This document shows positions 6,290-15,557 of a stretch of 64,000 nt of DNA, one piece after another. Under the pieces are notes generated by a model. The model saw only the letters and a list, made by a program, of their open reading frames with translations. It was not told the DNA's origin and made no database searches. The number at the start of each line of letters is the position of its first letter. The first letter of the stretch is position 1. Source of the stretch: Hoeflea sp. (GTDB taxonomy: Bacteria; Pseudomonadota; Alphaproteobacteria; Rhizobiales; Rhizobiaceae); NCBI RefSeq assembly GCF_002733955.1, contig NZ_NVXQ01000007.1, positions 124,492 through 188,491 of the forward strand, given 5' to 3'. A program made the position numbers and the translations under genes.

Positions 6290-7999
6290 ATGACCGCACA
6301 GACTTCATCCGGACCGAAGGGCATGCCGATTGCTGCCCAGAAATACCATGCCTACCCGTTGATCGATCTTGCCGACCGGACCTGGCCGTCCAAACGCATC
6401 GAGAAAGCGCCGATCTGGTGCTCGGTGGATTTGCGCGACGGCAACCAGTCGCTGATCAACCCGATGGGGCATGACCGCAAGGCGCGGATGTTCCAGCTGC
6501 TGCTCGATATGGGCTTCAAGGAAATCGAGATCGGGTTTCCGTCGGCCTCGCAGACCGATTTCGATTTTGCCCGCTGGTGCGTGGAACAGGGGGGGGTTCC
6601 GCAAGATGTGTCGCTGCAGGTGCTGGTGCAGTGCCGGCCGGAGCTGATCACCCGCACCTTCGAGGCGCTGGAAGGCGCCCACCGGCCGATCGTGCATTTT
6701 TACAATTCGACGTCGGAACTGCAGCGCCGGGTGGTGTTTGACAAGGACGTTGCCGGGATCAAGCAGATTGCCGTCGATGCGGCGAAGATGGTCAAGGAGA
6801 TGGCGGAGAAGGCCGGCGGCGGGTTCCGCTTCGAGTATTCGCCGGAAAGCTTTACCGGCACCGAGCTGGAAGTGGCGCTGGAAATCTCCAATGCGGTGAT
6901 CGATATCATCCAGCCGACGCCCGACAACAAGCTGATCCTCAACCTGCCGTCGACGGTGGAAATGGCGACACCGAACATCTACGCCGACCAGATCGAGTGG
7001 ATGTGCCGCAACATCGACAACCGCGAAAACGTGCTGGTGTCGCTGCATCCGCACAATGACCGCGGCACCGGCATTGCCGCCACCGAGCTGGGGCTGATGG
7101 CGGGCGCCGACCGGGTCGAGGGCACGCTGTTCGGCAATGGCGAGCGCACCGGCAATGTCGACGTGGTTGCGCTGGCGCTCAACATGTTCACCCAAGGGGT
7201 GGACCCGGAGCTCGACTGCTCGGATATCGAGCGGATCAAGGCGGTGTATGAATATTCCAACGAGATGAAGATCCCGGAGCGGCATCCTTACGTCGGGGAG
7301 CTGGTCTACACGGCGTTTTCCGGCTCGCACCAGGATGCGATCAACAAGGGCATGAAGGCGATCCGCCAGGCCAACAAGCCGGAGTGGGAAGTGCCCTATC
7401 TGCCGATCGATCCGAACGATGTCGGCCGCTCCTACGAGGCGATCATCCGGATCAACTCGCAATCGGGCAAGGGCGGCATCGCCTATATCCTGAAGGAGGA
7501 TTACGGGCTCGACCTGCCGCGGGCGCTGCAGGTGGAATTCCGCGAGGAAATCCAGCGCATCACCGACGAGGAGGGCGTGGAGCTGCCGCCGAAGCGGATC
7601 TACGAGAGCTTCATGGAGCTTTACGTCAACCAGCCCGGCGCGCGGCTGGGGTTTGTCGATCATCATACCCATACCGACCCTGCCAACAAGGGCATCCGGA
7701 TCGTCTCGGCGGAGATTACCGACAATGGCGAGACCAGGCGCATCGAGGGCCGCGGCACCGGACCGATCGACGGCTTCGTCAACGCGCTTTGCACCTATCT
7801 CGGCATCGAGTTGACGGTGGCGAACTACTCCGAGCATTCGATGCAGCACGGCTCGAATGCGGCGGCGATCTGCTACATGCAGATGGAAACGCCGATCGGC
7901 AAGATCCATGGCGCGGGGGTCAACACCAACATCGTGGCGGCCTCGCTCGAAGCGGTGATGTCGGCGGCCAACCGGGTGCTGGCCGCGCAAAAGAGCTGA
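6290..7999 (+). CDS. leuA: 2-isopropylmalate synthase (long form)
   Basis: Catalyses condensation of acetyl-CoA with 2-oxoisovalerate, the first committed step of leucine synthesis, in the cytosol. With the ATG at 6290 the protein has 569 residues, the length of the long, yeast-like LeuA form rather than the ~520-residue enterobacterial form. DLRDGNQ (47-53) gives a metal ligand and active-site arginine, HPHNDRGTG the metal-binding His pair, and the C-terminal third (from about residue 440) is the LeuA dimerisation/leucine-feedback domain. An earlier ATG at 6236 is in frame but has no better ribosome site and precedes the conserved part by many residues. Expression is predicted to be set by the attenuator upstream and ends at the hairpin at 8014. 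Confidence 0.95.
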   Translation: MTAQTSSGPKGMPIAAQKYHAYPLIDLADRTWPSKRIEKAPIWCSVDLRDGNQSLINPMGHDRKARMFQLLLDMGFKEIEIGFPSASQTDFDFARWCVEQGGVPQDVSLQVLVQCRPELITRTFEALEGAHRPIVHFYNSTSELQRRVVFDKDVAGIKQIAVDAAKMVKEMAEKAGGGFRFEYSPESFTGTELEVALEISNAVIDIIQPTPDNKLILNLPSTVEMATPNIYADQIEWMCRNIDNRENVLVSLHPHNDRGTGIAATELGLMAGADRVEGTLFGNGERTGNVDVVALALNMFTQGVDPELDCSDIERIKAVYEYSNEMKIPERHPYVGELVYTAFSGSHQDAINKGMKAIRQANKPEWEVPYLPIDPNDVGRSYEAIIRINSQSGKGGIAYILKEDYGLDLPRALQVEFREEIQRITDEEGVELPPKRIYESFMELYVNQPGARLGFVDHHTHTDPANKGIRIVSAEITDNGETRRIEGRGTGPIDGFVNALCTYLGIELTVANYSEHSMQHGSNAAAICYMQMETPIGKIHGAGVNTNIVAASLEAVMSAANRVLAAQKS

Positions 8000-8013
8000 C
8001 AGCCAATGAACTG

Positions 8014-8044
8014 ACCGCCGCGCCCTGAAAAGCGCGGCGGTTTT
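8014..8044 (+). terminator. Terminator of leuA
   Basis: ACCGCCGCGC (8014-8023), an 8-nt loop, GCGCGGCGGT (8032-8041) and TTT: a strong GC stem with a T-run, 14 nt after the leuA stop. Confidence 0.9.
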
Positions 8045-8070
8045 GCATTGCATAGAAGAAAGAGAGCGCC

Positions 8071-8847
8071 ATGAGCGGACTTCACATCGAATTTTCAGGC
8101 CCTGAAGACGGCATTCCGCTGGTGCTGCTGCACGGCTTTGGTGGTGACGGGTCGGCCTGGAATCCGGTGAAGGCGGGATTGCCGGAATCGATCCGGGTGA
8201 TGGCTGTCGATCTGCCCGGCCATGGCGGCTCGCTTGATGCCGATGGCCGTGGTGGCGCGGGGCGGATGGCCAAGGCCATTCTGGCCGGGCTGGATGCGGC
8301 TGGTGTCGAGCGTTTTCATCTGGCGGGCCATTCGATGGGCGGCGCGGTGTCGGCGCTGATCGCCATGCGCGCGCCCGAGCGGGTGAAGACGCTGACGCTG
8401 GTGGCGCCCGGCGGCATGGCCAGCGACATCAATGCCGGTCTGCTGGCGCGCTATGCCAAGGCCACGAACGAAGCCGAGATCCGCGGCTGCCTTGACGAGA
8501 TGTCGGCGCCGGGGTTTGTCACCTCGCAAGCCGTGATCGATCATTTTGTCGCCGCGCGGGCCAGGCCGGGTCAGCTCGAGGCACTGGACGAGACCTATCA
8601 GGCAATGTTCCCGAATGGCGCGGACGAAGGGCAGGGCGTGTTGCCGGCTGAGCCGCTGGCAGGTCTTGCCATGCCGGTCTTCGTGATCTGGGGCACGGCA
8701 GACACGGTGCTGCCATGCCCGAAGCCCTCCGCGCTGCCGGCGTCGTTTGCGTTCAACGTGCTGCCGGAGCTTGGCCACATGCTGCCCGAAGAATCACCCG
8801 ATGCGATCATCCGGGTGCTGGGGCAGGCGCTGACCAGCGACGTCTGA
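8071..8847 (+). CDS. Alpha/beta-fold hydrolase
   Basis: A 258-residue alpha/beta hydrolase. The oxyanion region HGFGGDGSAW (21-30), nucleophile elbow GHSMGG with S88, acid D211 (WGTADTVLP) and catalytic H236 (ELGHMLPE) form a complete triad in the right order. Closest in style to the esterase-like/acetoin-dehydrogenase E2-like hydrolases, but there is no lipoyl domain and no neighbouring dehydrogenase, so the substrate is unknown. It starts 27 nt after the leuA terminator and appears to be a separate unit, probably with its own promoter in the short gap. Confidence 0.85.
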   Translation: MSGLHIEFSGPEDGIPLVLLHGFGGDGSAWNPVKAGLPESIRVMAVDLPGHGGSLDADGRGGAGRMAKAILAGLDAAGVERFHLAGHSMGGAVSALIAMRAPERVKTLTLVAPGGMASDINAGLLARYAKATNEAEIRGCLDEMSAPGFVTSQAVIDHFVAARARPGQLEALDETYQAMFPNGADEGQGVLPAEPLAGLAMPVFVIWGTADTVLPCPKPSALPASFAFNVLPELGHMLPEESPDAIIRVLGQALTSDV

Positions 8848-9016
8848 AATCAGCCAGATCTGCCTCTGTTGCGGCCCGGAAGCGGCGAAATCCGGCGCCT
8901 GCGGCCCTTTACCACGTCTGCAATCGGCAGCTGCCGCATTGTCGCCATCAAGACCGGTCTGTGGTAACAAGTTGTTAACCAACTTCTCCCGGCCCCGTTG
9001 CGGATGGACCCACGCC

Positions 9017-9736
9017 ATGACCGACCGACCCAAGATACCCGCCAATGACCGCCGCCTGGCGGACATTGTGCGTGAAGTGAAAATCGCCACCGCCGACCGC
9101 ACCGACGTGGTGGTCGACATGCGCGACGCCGACCGCGCCCGGCTGGAGCTGCTGGCCGAGGACATCAAGCCGGTGCTGGGTGATATCGACCCGGCCGATG
9201 ACCGCTTCGATTTTGGCCTGTCTGCCGGCTTGCAGCCGCGGCTGTGGATCGATGCGGTGGCGCATGTGCATATGGGCCATGATCGGCGGGTGTTCCGCTT
9301 TGTCCGCGACACGCGGCTTGGCCGGGTGATCCTGTCGGATACCAGCGACATGGCGGCGACGGCGGATGCAGTCAGCCGTTACATTGCAGAGCGGGTGATC
9401 GAGCGGGAGCGTATCCTGGCTGGTGACTTCGAGGCGATGAAGGACGGCATGGCCGGCAAGGCGGGCGCGGAAGCGGACGATGAGGCTCCATCCATGCCGC
9501 GTGCGGCAAGCCCGAGTGTGGCGCCGGCGGAGACCACTGCAGCTGCGCGGACCGTCGAGCCTTCGCCGCAGGCCTCTGCCGTTTCGACCACAGCCCCTTC
9601 GCCGCAGCCCTTGCCTGAACGGACGGGCGGCGCCGGGCTGGTGCTGGGCGCGTCGTGGTTCATTCTCGGCTGTGTCGCAGGTGCAGCCGCCCTTGTGCTG
9701 GCCTTCTGGGACCGGCTGTCGGCGATGATCGGCTGA
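9017..9736 (+). CDS. Conserved hypothetical, C-terminal membrane anchor
   Basis: Not recognised as a named family. The ATG at 9017 is preferred because conserved-looking sequence (MTDRPKIPANDRRLADIVRE) starts there, though a frame is open from 8939. Residues 1-140 form a soluble, charged domain (DVVVDMRDADRARLELLAED, PRLWIDAVAHVHMGHD); residues about 145-200 are Ala/Pro/Thr-rich and probably disordered; residues about 207-235 (GLVLGASWFILGCVAGAAAL) are one transmembrane helix. The protein is thus likely anchored to the inner membrane with most of it in the cytosol. No operon partner is obvious: it is 169 nt after the hydrolase and faces the repeat and minus-strand gene downstream. Confidence 0.7.
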   Translation: MTDRPKIPANDRRLADIVREVKIATADRTDVVVDMRDADRARLELLAEDIKPVLGDIDPADDRFDFGLSAGLQPRLWIDAVAHVHMGHDRRVFRFVRDTRLGRVILSDTSDMAATADAVSRYIAERVIERERILAGDFEAMKDGMAGKAGAEADDEAPSMPRAASPSVAPAETTAAARTVEPSPQASAVSTTAPSPQPLPERTGGAGLVLGASWFILGCVAGAAALVLAFWDRLSAMIG

Positions 9737-9747
9737 GGCCGGTTGGC

Positions 9748-9846
9748 AACTGCATGTCGCGCTCAACTGGGTTCAATTGAGCGCCAAGGGACATGCATCA
9801 TGTCTTATCGCTAAAGCGTTTTTTGCGCATTCAATTCGGTGCGCTG
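9748..9846 (-). repeat. GATGCATGT palindromic repeat, copy 1
   Basis: Read on the minus strand it gives GCGCAAAAAACGCTTTAGCG, then ATGATGCATGTC, an inverted GGCGCTCAA/TTGAGCGC pair and GACATGCAG. The same order of blocks recurs at 19030-19100 and 25924-26034. It follows the plus-strand membrane protein gene by 12 nt and lies at the 3' side of the metallophosphoesterase gene. Confidence 0.7.
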
Positions 9847-9855
9847 CAGGGCTGA

Positions 9856-10767
9856 TCAGCCAAGCGTTTCTTCCAGAGCAATCACACCGGCGGGGTTTTC
9901 GATCATGCCGGGGCCTTCGGGCCCCAGTTGCATGCGCAGATGGGTGGTTTTCCAGTTGCCCGGTTCGCCGTCGATCTCGAACAGGTTGAAGCCGGCGAGC
10001 GGCTTGCGGCCGCCGGGGCCCTGGCTTGCAGAGGCTATGCCGACCACCGGGACGGGCCCGTCCGCGCCCTTGATATGGTGCAGCGTGTCGAGATGGGTGT
10101 GGCCATGCAGCACCAGTTCGGCGCCGTGCTGTCTGAGCATCTTTGCGAAGCGGCCGATGCCGCGCATGCGCTTGTGCCAGGGGGCGGCGCCGCGCACCGG
10201 CGGGTGATGGATCATCACAACCCGGTACAAACCATCCTGCTTTGCCTGCTCGAGCAATTGCCCGGCGGCACGGGCCTGCTTGTGGCCGAATTCGCCCGTG
10301 GCCATGAACGGCAAGGTGGCATTGGCGGTGGAGCAGCCGATCAGCGCCACCGGCCCGCGGCGGCGGTAGCTCGGAAACAGCGAGTTGTCTGTCGCGGGTG
10401 CATCGGACTCAAGCCAGGGCCGCCAGGTAGCAGTGGACCTGGCAAATGCGCCGGGCACATAGGCATCGTGATTGCCGGGAACGACGGTCGCGTTGAACGG
10501 GTCGAAATGGGTTTCCAGCCACAGCCGCGCCGCCTCGATTTCGGTCCGTGTCGCCAGATTGACCAGATCGCCGGTGATCGCCACGTGATCGGGTGAGGCC
10601 AGCCGCATGCCGGCAATGACATTCTCCAGCGTGTTGCCGAAAAGATGCTTGCGGCGGTTGCGATGCCAGTTCACATAGCCGGTAATCCGCTTGGACGCGA
10701 GCTGAGCGACGGACAGGCGCGGCATGGGGCCAAGATGGATATCGGAAATATGAGCAAGCCGGAACAT
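9856..10767 (-). CDS. Calcineurin-like metallophosphoesterase
   Basis: A 303-residue cytosolic phosphoesterase with the full set of metal ligands: HISDIHLG (D9, H11), ITGDLVNLATR (D), PGNHDAYV (N, H), MIHHPPV (H) and LHGHTHLD (two H). Likely cleaves a phosphodiester or nucleotide; no closer assignment is possible. The start is the ATG at 10767, right before AHISDIHLG; a longer open frame upstream is non-conserved. Its 5' end overlaps by 18 nt the possible start of a divergent NUDIX gene, an unusually tight arrangement. Confidence 0.88.
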   Translation of the reverse strand: MFRLAHISDIHLGPMPRLSVAQLASKRITGYVNWHRNRRKHLFGNTLENVIAGMRLASPDHVAITGDLVNLATRTEIEAARLWLETHFDPFNATVVPGNHDAYVPGAFARSTATWRPWLESDAPATDNSLFPSYRRRGPVALIGCSTANATLPFMATGEFGHKQARAAGQLLEQAKQDGLYRVVMIHHPPVRGAAPWHKRMRGIGRFAKMLRQHGAELVLHGHTHLDTLHHIKGADGPVPVVGIASASQGPGGRKPLAGFNLFEIDGEPGNWKTTHLRMQLGPEGPGMIENPAGVIALEETLG

Positions 10768-11301
10768 GATGTGAGCAATAACGATCCTGCCAGAGCCCCG
10801 CAAGCCGTGGCCGGCGAAGTTCACACGCCTCCGGAAATGCGCAACTGGAGGGCGCGGCTGGTCACCCGCGTGATCCATGCCTGGTTCGCCATCGCCCGCG
10901 GCATGACGCTGGGGGTGCGTGCCGCGGCGTTTGATGCGGAAGGCCGGGTGTTCCTGGTGCGCCATTCCTACGTGCCCGGCTGGCACATGCCCGGCGGCGG
11001 CGTCGAGCGCGGCGAAACGCTGATGGATGCGCTGGTCAAGGAGTTGCGGGAAGAGGGCAATCTCGAGATCGCCGGCCAGCCGGAGCTGTTCACGATCTAT
11101 TTCAATTCGCGCACCAGCCGCCGGGATCATGTCGCCTTCTACCGCTGCACCGTCTCGCAGACCGCGCCGAAACAACCCGACCGCGAGATCGTCGAAAGCG
11201 GGTTCTTCGCGCTTGATGCGCTGCCGGACGGGGTGACGGCTGCAACGCGGCGGCGGCTTGCTGAGCTCGCGGGAGAGGTTGCGGTCAGCGACGTGTGGTG
11301 A
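10750..11301 (+). CDS. NUDIX hydrolase
   Basis: Contains the NUDIX box PGGGVERGETLMDALVKELR ending REEGNL, which binds Mg and cleaves nucleoside-diphosphate-linked compounds. The sequence MTLGVRAAAFDAEGRVFLVR before it is a standard NUDIX opening. Two starts are possible: ATG at 10750 (183 residues, overlapping the divergent gene) or ATG at 10837 (MRNWRARLVTRV, 154 residues), which matches family proteins better and would leave 69 nt for promoters. Neither has a strong ribosome site. Substrate unknown. Confidence 0.82.
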   Translation: MSKPEHDVSNNDPARAPQAVAGEVHTPPEMRNWRARLVTRVIHAWFAIARGMTLGVRAAAFDAEGRVFLVRHSYVPGWHMPGGGVERGETLMDALVKELREEGNLEIAGQPELFTIYFNSRTSRRDHVAFYRCTVSQTAPKQPDREIVESGFFALDALPDGVTAATRRRLAELAGEVAVSDVW

Positions 11302-11520
11302 GGTGGGGTGGGGGCGCAGTCGGGCTGTTTAACAGCTGCCTGTCACCGACGACCCAACCGGTCAGACTGCTGACAGGATCTGACACAGGTGTGCTTGCGC
11401 GCTCTTGAACGCGGGGCGTTTGTGCTTACCTGATGGCGACTGCGACTTTCGTCTATTGGTCCGGCAGGCCGCATATTTTACGGGCGCCGGTTTGCTTCCT
11501 TCGTTTTTGAGAAGATTATC

Positions 11521-12447
11521 ATGGCAGCCATTCTTTCGGTTCAGAACCTTTCCAAGCAATATGATGGCGGCTTTCAGGCGCTGAAGAATGTCAATCTCGA
11601 GATCGAGGAGGGCGAGATCCTGGCGCTGCTCGGGCCGAACGGGGCCGGCAAGACGACGCTGATCTCGATCATCTGCGGGCTGGTCAATGCCACGTCCGGA
11701 ACGGCCCGGGTGGGTGGGCATGATGTAGTCAGTGATTTCCGCCAGGCCCGTTCGCTGATCGGTCTGGTGCCGCAGGAAATTGCACTCGAACCGTTCCAGA
11801 CGGTGATCGATGCGCTGCGTTTTACCCGTGGCCTGTTCGGCAAGCGCAATGACCCGGCTCTGATCAAGAGCATTCTGGAAAAACTCTCGCTGTGGGACAA
11901 GAAAGACGCCAAGACGATGGAACTGTCCGGCGGCATGAAGCGGCGGGTTCTGATTGCCAAGGCGCTGTGCCACGAGCCGCGGGTGCTGTTTCTCGACGAG
12001 CCGACGGCCGGCGTCGATGTGGAATTGCGCAAGGAGATGTGGGAGGTGGTGCGCCAGCTCAAGGCCGATGGCGTCACCATCATCCTGACCACGCACTATA
12101 TCGAGGAAGCCGAAGCGATTGCCGACCGGGTCGGGGTGATCCGCGGCGGCGAGCTGTTGCTGGTGGAGGAGAAGGAAACGCTGATGCAGCGGATGGGCAA
12201 GCGGCAGATGCGGGTCGAACTGATGCAGCCGCTGGAGACCGTCCCGGAATCACTCAGCCGCTACGATCTCGAGTATGATGCCGAGACCCAGACGCTGGTC
12301 TATTCCTACGAGGCCAATGGCGAGCGCACCGGCATCGCATCGCTGTTTGCCGATTTGAGCGCGGCGGGGCTCGTCATGCGTGATGTCGAAACAAGGCAAA
12401 GTACGCTCGAAGATGTCTTTGTCGGGCTGGTCGAGGACAAGTCATGA
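11521..12447 (+). CDS. ABC-2 type exporter, ATP-binding subunit
   Basis: A 308-residue ATPase with Walker [10 protein letters not shown] (about 38-46), signature LSGGMKRR, Walker [13 protein letters not shown] and switch TTHYIEEAE. The sequence is of the CcmA/NodI/YadG type that works with an ABC-2 permease, which follows directly: ATG of the permease overlaps this stop by four bases (ATGA), so the two are translationally coupled. Exported substrate unknown. The 219-nt gap before it should carry the promoter. Confidence 0.92.
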   Translation: MAAILSVQNLSKQYDGGFQALKNVNLEIEEGEILALLGPNGAGKTTLISIICGLVNATSGTARVGGHDVVSDFRQARSLIGLVPQEIALEPFQTVIDALRFTRGLFGKRNDPALIKSILEKLSLWDKKDAKTMELSGGMKRRVLIAKALCHEPRVLFLDEPTAGVDVELRKEMWEVVRQLKADGVTIILTTHYIEEAEAIADRVGVIRGGELLLVEEKETLMQRMGKRQMRVELMQPLETVPESLSRYDLEYDAETQTLVYSYEANGERTGIASLFADLSAAGLVMRDVETRQSTLEDVFVGLVEDKS

Positions 12448-13205
12448 ATTTTCAGGCCGTCAGATCCATCTATTCGTTCGAAATGGCGCGGTTTTTCCGC
12501 ACCCTGTCGCAGAGCCTGATTTCGCCGGTGCTGTCGACATCGCTGTATTTCATCGTTTTCGGGGCGGCGATCGGCTCACGCATCGATGAGATCGATGGTG
12601 TCAGCTACGGCGCCTTCATCGTGCCCGGGCTGATCATGCTGTCGGTGCTGACGCAGAGCATTTCCAACGCCTCGTTCGGGATCTATTTCCCGAAATTTCT
12701 TGGCTCGATCTACGAGCTGCACACAGCGCCCGTGTCCTTCGTCGAAATCGTTCTGGGCTATGTCGGGGCCGCGGCAACCAAATCGGCGTTGATCGGTCTG
12801 GTGATCCTGGGCACGGCTGAATTCTTTGTCGATTTCGAAGTCCTGCACTGGGGCGCAATGCTGGCGTTCCTGGCGCTGACCTGCATCTCGTTCAGCCTGT
12901 TCGGGTTCATCATCGGGATATGGTCGAAGAATTTCGAACAGTTGCAGATGGTGCCGCTCTTGGTGATCACGCCGCTGGTGTTCCTGGGCGGCAGCTTCTA
13001 TTCGATCTCCATGCTGCCACCGTTCTGGCAGACTGTGACGCTGTTCAATCCGGTGGTCTACCTGATTTCCGGCTTCCGCTGGGCCTTCTATGGAACTGCC
13101 GACATCAATATCGGGATCAGCCTGATGATGATCGCCTTGTTCATGTTCGTCTGCCTCGGGATCATCGGGTGGACCTTCAAGACCGGCTACAAGATCAAGA
13201 CCTGA
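12444..13205 (+). CDS. ABC-2 type exporter, permease subunit
   Basis: A 253-residue inner-membrane protein of the ABC2_membrane family (YadH-like) with about six hydrophobic helices, including [34 protein letters not shown] and the C-terminal [18 protein letters not shown]. The conserved [16 protein letters not shown] loop before the last helices is typical of this family. Forms the transport channel with the preceding ATPase. Probably two plus two subunits. Confidence 0.9.
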   Translation: MNFQAVRSIYSFEMARFFRTLSQSLISPVLSTSLYFIVFGAAIGSRIDEIDGVSYGAFIVPGLIMLSVLTQSISNASFGIYFPKFLGSIYELHTAPVSFVEIVLGYVGAAATKSALIGLVILGTAEFFVDFEVLHWGAMLAFLALTCISFSLFGFIIGIWSKNFEQLQMVPLLVITPLVFLGGSFYSISMLPPFWQTVTLFNPVVYLISGFRWAFYGTADINIGISLMMIALFMFVCLGIIGWTFKTGYKIKT

Positions 13206-13232
13206 TCCTGTAGCGGTCCTGAAATCCAGGCA

Positions 13233-13622
13233 TCAAATGTCGCGAACCGCCTTTTCAAGCATCGCGCGCACTTCGCCGGCGACATCGGTCAGCTGCTTGT
13301 TTTCGACAGCCTGCATGGAGGCGACCGGGTCGACCGCGCTGACGGTCACCTCGCCATTGCCGGTGTCCCTTATGATGACGTTGCAGGGGAGCATGGCGCC
13401 GATACGCGGCTCGATGGCGATCGCCTGATGCGCCATCGAGGGATTGCAGGCGCCGAGAATGCGGTAGGGCGGCATGTCGGCGTCGAGCTTTTTCTTCATC
13501 GTGGCGGCGACGTCGATTTCGGTGAGCACACCAAAGCCGTGATCGCCAAGCGCCTTGCGGGTGCGCTGGTCGATGTCCTCGAACGAAGCGGCATCAAATG
13601 TTCTGTCGATTGTGTAGGCCAT
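13233..13622 (-). CDS. DUF302-domain protein
   Basis: A 129-residue protein that is almost entirely a DUF302 domain (MAYTIDRTFDAASFEDIDQR..., ACNPSMAHQAIAIEPRIGAM, LPCNVIIRD). Conserved Cys in ILGACNP and LPCNV are typical. Members often sit with redox or metal stress genes; the function is not known. A good ribosome site (TTGGAGG, about 7 nt upstream) supports the ATG at 13622. The upstream gap has an AT-rich repeat pair that may be an operator. Confidence 0.85.
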   Translation of the reverse strand: MAYTIDRTFDAASFEDIDQRTRKALGDHGFGVLTEIDVAATMKKKLDADMPPYRILGACNPSMAHQAIAIEPRIGAMLPCNVIIRDTGNGEVTVSAVDPVASMQAVENKQLTDVAGEVRAMLEKAVRDI

Positions 13623-13651
13623 GGTGGTCCTCCAAGGTTCGCCGTCGGGTT

Positions 13652-13691
13652 CACTTATATATGTCGTGTTTTATATATGACATTTCAAGTG
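13652..13691. promoter_or_regulatory. Possible operator upstream of the DUF302 gene
   Basis: TTATATATG occurs twice (13655-13663 and 13671-13679, 16 nt apart), and the block is bounded by CACTT...AAGTG with ATGTC...GACAT inside. In a GC-rich genome such an AT-rich, partly palindromic patch 30-70 nt before a start codon suggests a regulator binding site. The regulator is unknown. Confidence 0.4.
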
Positions 13692-13721
13692 ACGCCCGGA
13701 CGGAGAAACCCGTGGAGCTGT

Positions 13722-14711
13722 TCAGGCGGCCTTCGGCAGCGCTTCGCGCCCGTGCGGCTCGAGCAGATCGAGCGCCGGGCCAACCGGCACGATACCGGTC
13801 GGGTTGATGGTGTCGTGACTGCCGTAATAATGGTTCTTGATGTGATCCATGTTCACGGTCTCGGCAATGCCAAGCATCTGGTAGAGCTCGCGAAGGTATC
13901 CTGCCAGGGCCGGATAATCGGCGATGCGGCGGATGTTGCACTTGAAGTGGCCGACATAGACCGGATCAAAGCGCACAAGTGTGGTGAACAGGCGCCAATC
14001 GGCTTCGGTCAGCTCGTCACCGGTCAGATAGCGGTTTTCCTGAAGCCGCTCGTCGAGCATGTCGAGCGTATCGAAAAGCTCGGTGACATGTTCTTCATAG
14101 GCTTCTTGCGTGGTGGCGAAGCCTGCCTTGTACACGCCGTTGTTGACCTTGTGGTAGACGATCTCGTTGATCTCATCGATTTCGGCCTGCAGCTCCGCCG
14201 GGTAGTAATCGGGCGCCGGCTTGGCAATCGCATCGAAAGCCGAGTTCAACATACGGATGATCTCGGCGGACTCGTTGGAGACGATGGTGTTCGTCTTCTT
14301 GTCCCACAGCACCGGCACGGTGACGCGGCCGGTGTAGTCCGATTTAGCTGCGACATAGACCTGCCAGAGGAAATCCTTGCCGCCCAGATGGTCGGCGGTG
14401 CCGCCGTCGCGGTCATGGAACTCCCAGCCGTTCTTGCCCATGTAAGGGTCGACGATCGACACCGAGATGGCGTCTTCCAGTCCCTTGAGCTTGCGGAAGA
14501 TCAGGGTCCGGTGCGCCCAAGGACAGGCGAGCGAGACATAGAGATGGTATCGCCCGGCCTCGGCGGCAAAGCCGCCTTCGCCGGATGGTCCCGGTTCGCC
14601 ATCGGCGGTCACCCAGTTGCGGAAGGAAGATTCCTTGCGCTTGAAATGGCCACCCGTGGATTTCGTGTCGTACCAGACGTCGTTCCAGACGCCCTCAACC
14701 AGCATTCCCAT
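13722..14711 (-). CDS. Glutathionyl-hydroquinone reductase-like GST
   Basis: A 329-residue glutathione transferase of the Xi class (YqjG/EcM4), which removes glutathione from glutathionyl-hydroquinones. The catalytic cysteine is C63 in SLACPWAHRTL; the GST N-domain runs to about residue 150 (VPVLWDKKTNTIVSNES with the cis-Pro loop) and the helical C-domain holds NRYLTGDELTEADWRLF. The ATG at 14711 is chosen for the AAGGAG 8 nt upstream; a GTG at 14729 would add six residues. It precedes the DUF302 gene on the same strand with 99 nt between. Confidence 0.92.
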   Translation of the reverse strand: MGMLVEGVWNDVWYDTKSTGGHFKRKESSFRNWVTADGEPGPSGEGGFAAEAGRYHLYVSLACPWAHRTLIFRKLKGLEDAISVSIVDPYMGKNGWEFHDRDGGTADHLGGKDFLWQVYVAAKSDYTGRVTVPVLWDKKTNTIVSNESAEIIRMLNSAFDAIAKPAPDYYPAELQAEIDEINEIVYHKVNNGVYKAGFATTQEAYEEHVTELFDTLDMLDERLQENRYLTGDELTEADWRLFTTLVRFDPVYVGHFKCNIRRIADYPALAGYLRELYQMLGIAETVNMDHIKNHYYGSHDTINPTGIVPVGPALDLLEPHGREALPKAA

Positions 14712-14942
14712 GATCAATCTCCTTTCCACAACACATAAGCCCCGGATGGAAAAAAGCGAAGGCTATGGGGGTGAACGGTGCGTTTTGCATTGGACGACAA
14801 GGCTTTGCTTTGCTATGGGCGAAGGGCAACGAAGGAAAAACCGGATGCCAGTCAAGGCTTTGCGACGACGCTGACAAGATCATTCCCCGCGGGTTCTGCG
14901 GGTGTTTCGTCACGTCTGCCGCTTGTTTCCGGAATTCCCATC

Positions 14943-15449
14943 ATGCCCTTTCAGGATATTGTCTTTCTCACCGAAGACGCGTCTCACGACGCGGCCATCG
15001 ACCTCATCAATGAAGAAGCCTTCGGCCCGGGCCGTTTCGTGCGGGCCGCCGAGCGGGTGCGCGAACAGGGTCCGCATGACCGGCTGCTGTCGTTTGTCGG
15101 CAGCGACCGCGGGGAAATCATCGCCTCGGTGCGGATGACGCCGATCCTCGCCGGCACGGTTGCCGGCCATCTGCTCGGACCGCTGGCCGTGCGGCCGTCG
15201 CACAAGAATCTCGGCATCGGCCGGGAACTGGTGCGGATCGTGCTGGCGGCGGCGGAGAAAAGCGGCAGCCACGCGGTTCTTCTGGTCGGGGATCCGCCCT
15301 ATTACGCGCCGCTTGGATTTCAGCCGACGCGGCCCGGTGCGCTGAGCATGCCGGGGCCGTTCGACAAGCGCAGACTGCTTGCGGCCTGCTATGGCGAGAC
15401 CGACGCGATGGCGCTTGAAGGCGAAATCCGGCACCGCGACCGGACATAG
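14943..15449 (+). CDS. GNAT N-acetyltransferase (YhbS-like)
   Basis: A 168-residue acetyltransferase. LLGPLAVRPSHKNLGIGREL contains the acetyl-CoA binding loop (R/Q-x-x-G-x-G/A), and VLLVGDPPYYAPLGFQP is the C-terminal strand and helix seen in the YhbS group. The ATG at 14943 gives a protein that starts right at the fold. Substrate not predictable. It is followed at 108 nt by the osmolyte operon but shows no functional link to it. Confidence 0.85.
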   Translation: MPFQDIVFLTEDASHDAAIDLINEEAFGPGRFVRAAERVREQGPHDRLLSFVGSDRGEIIASVRMTPILAGTVAGHLLGPLAVRPSHKNLGIGRELVRIVLAAAEKSGSHAVLLVGDPPYYAPLGFQPTRPGALSMPGPFDKRRLLAACYGETDAMALEGEIRHRDRT

Positions 15450-15557
15450 GTTTCGGCGCGTTTTCGCCTGCAAAATCTCCCGGTTTTGGACGGAATGGGG
15501 TGCATTGCAGCAGTCTCGCGGTTGCGCTGCAGCACAATGGGCCCTAAATAGAGCGAT

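Noticed and set aside
6305-8053. A 582-codon minus-strand frame opposite leuA
   Set aside because: Shadow of leuA; composition is His/Arg/Leu-rich and shows no family motif.
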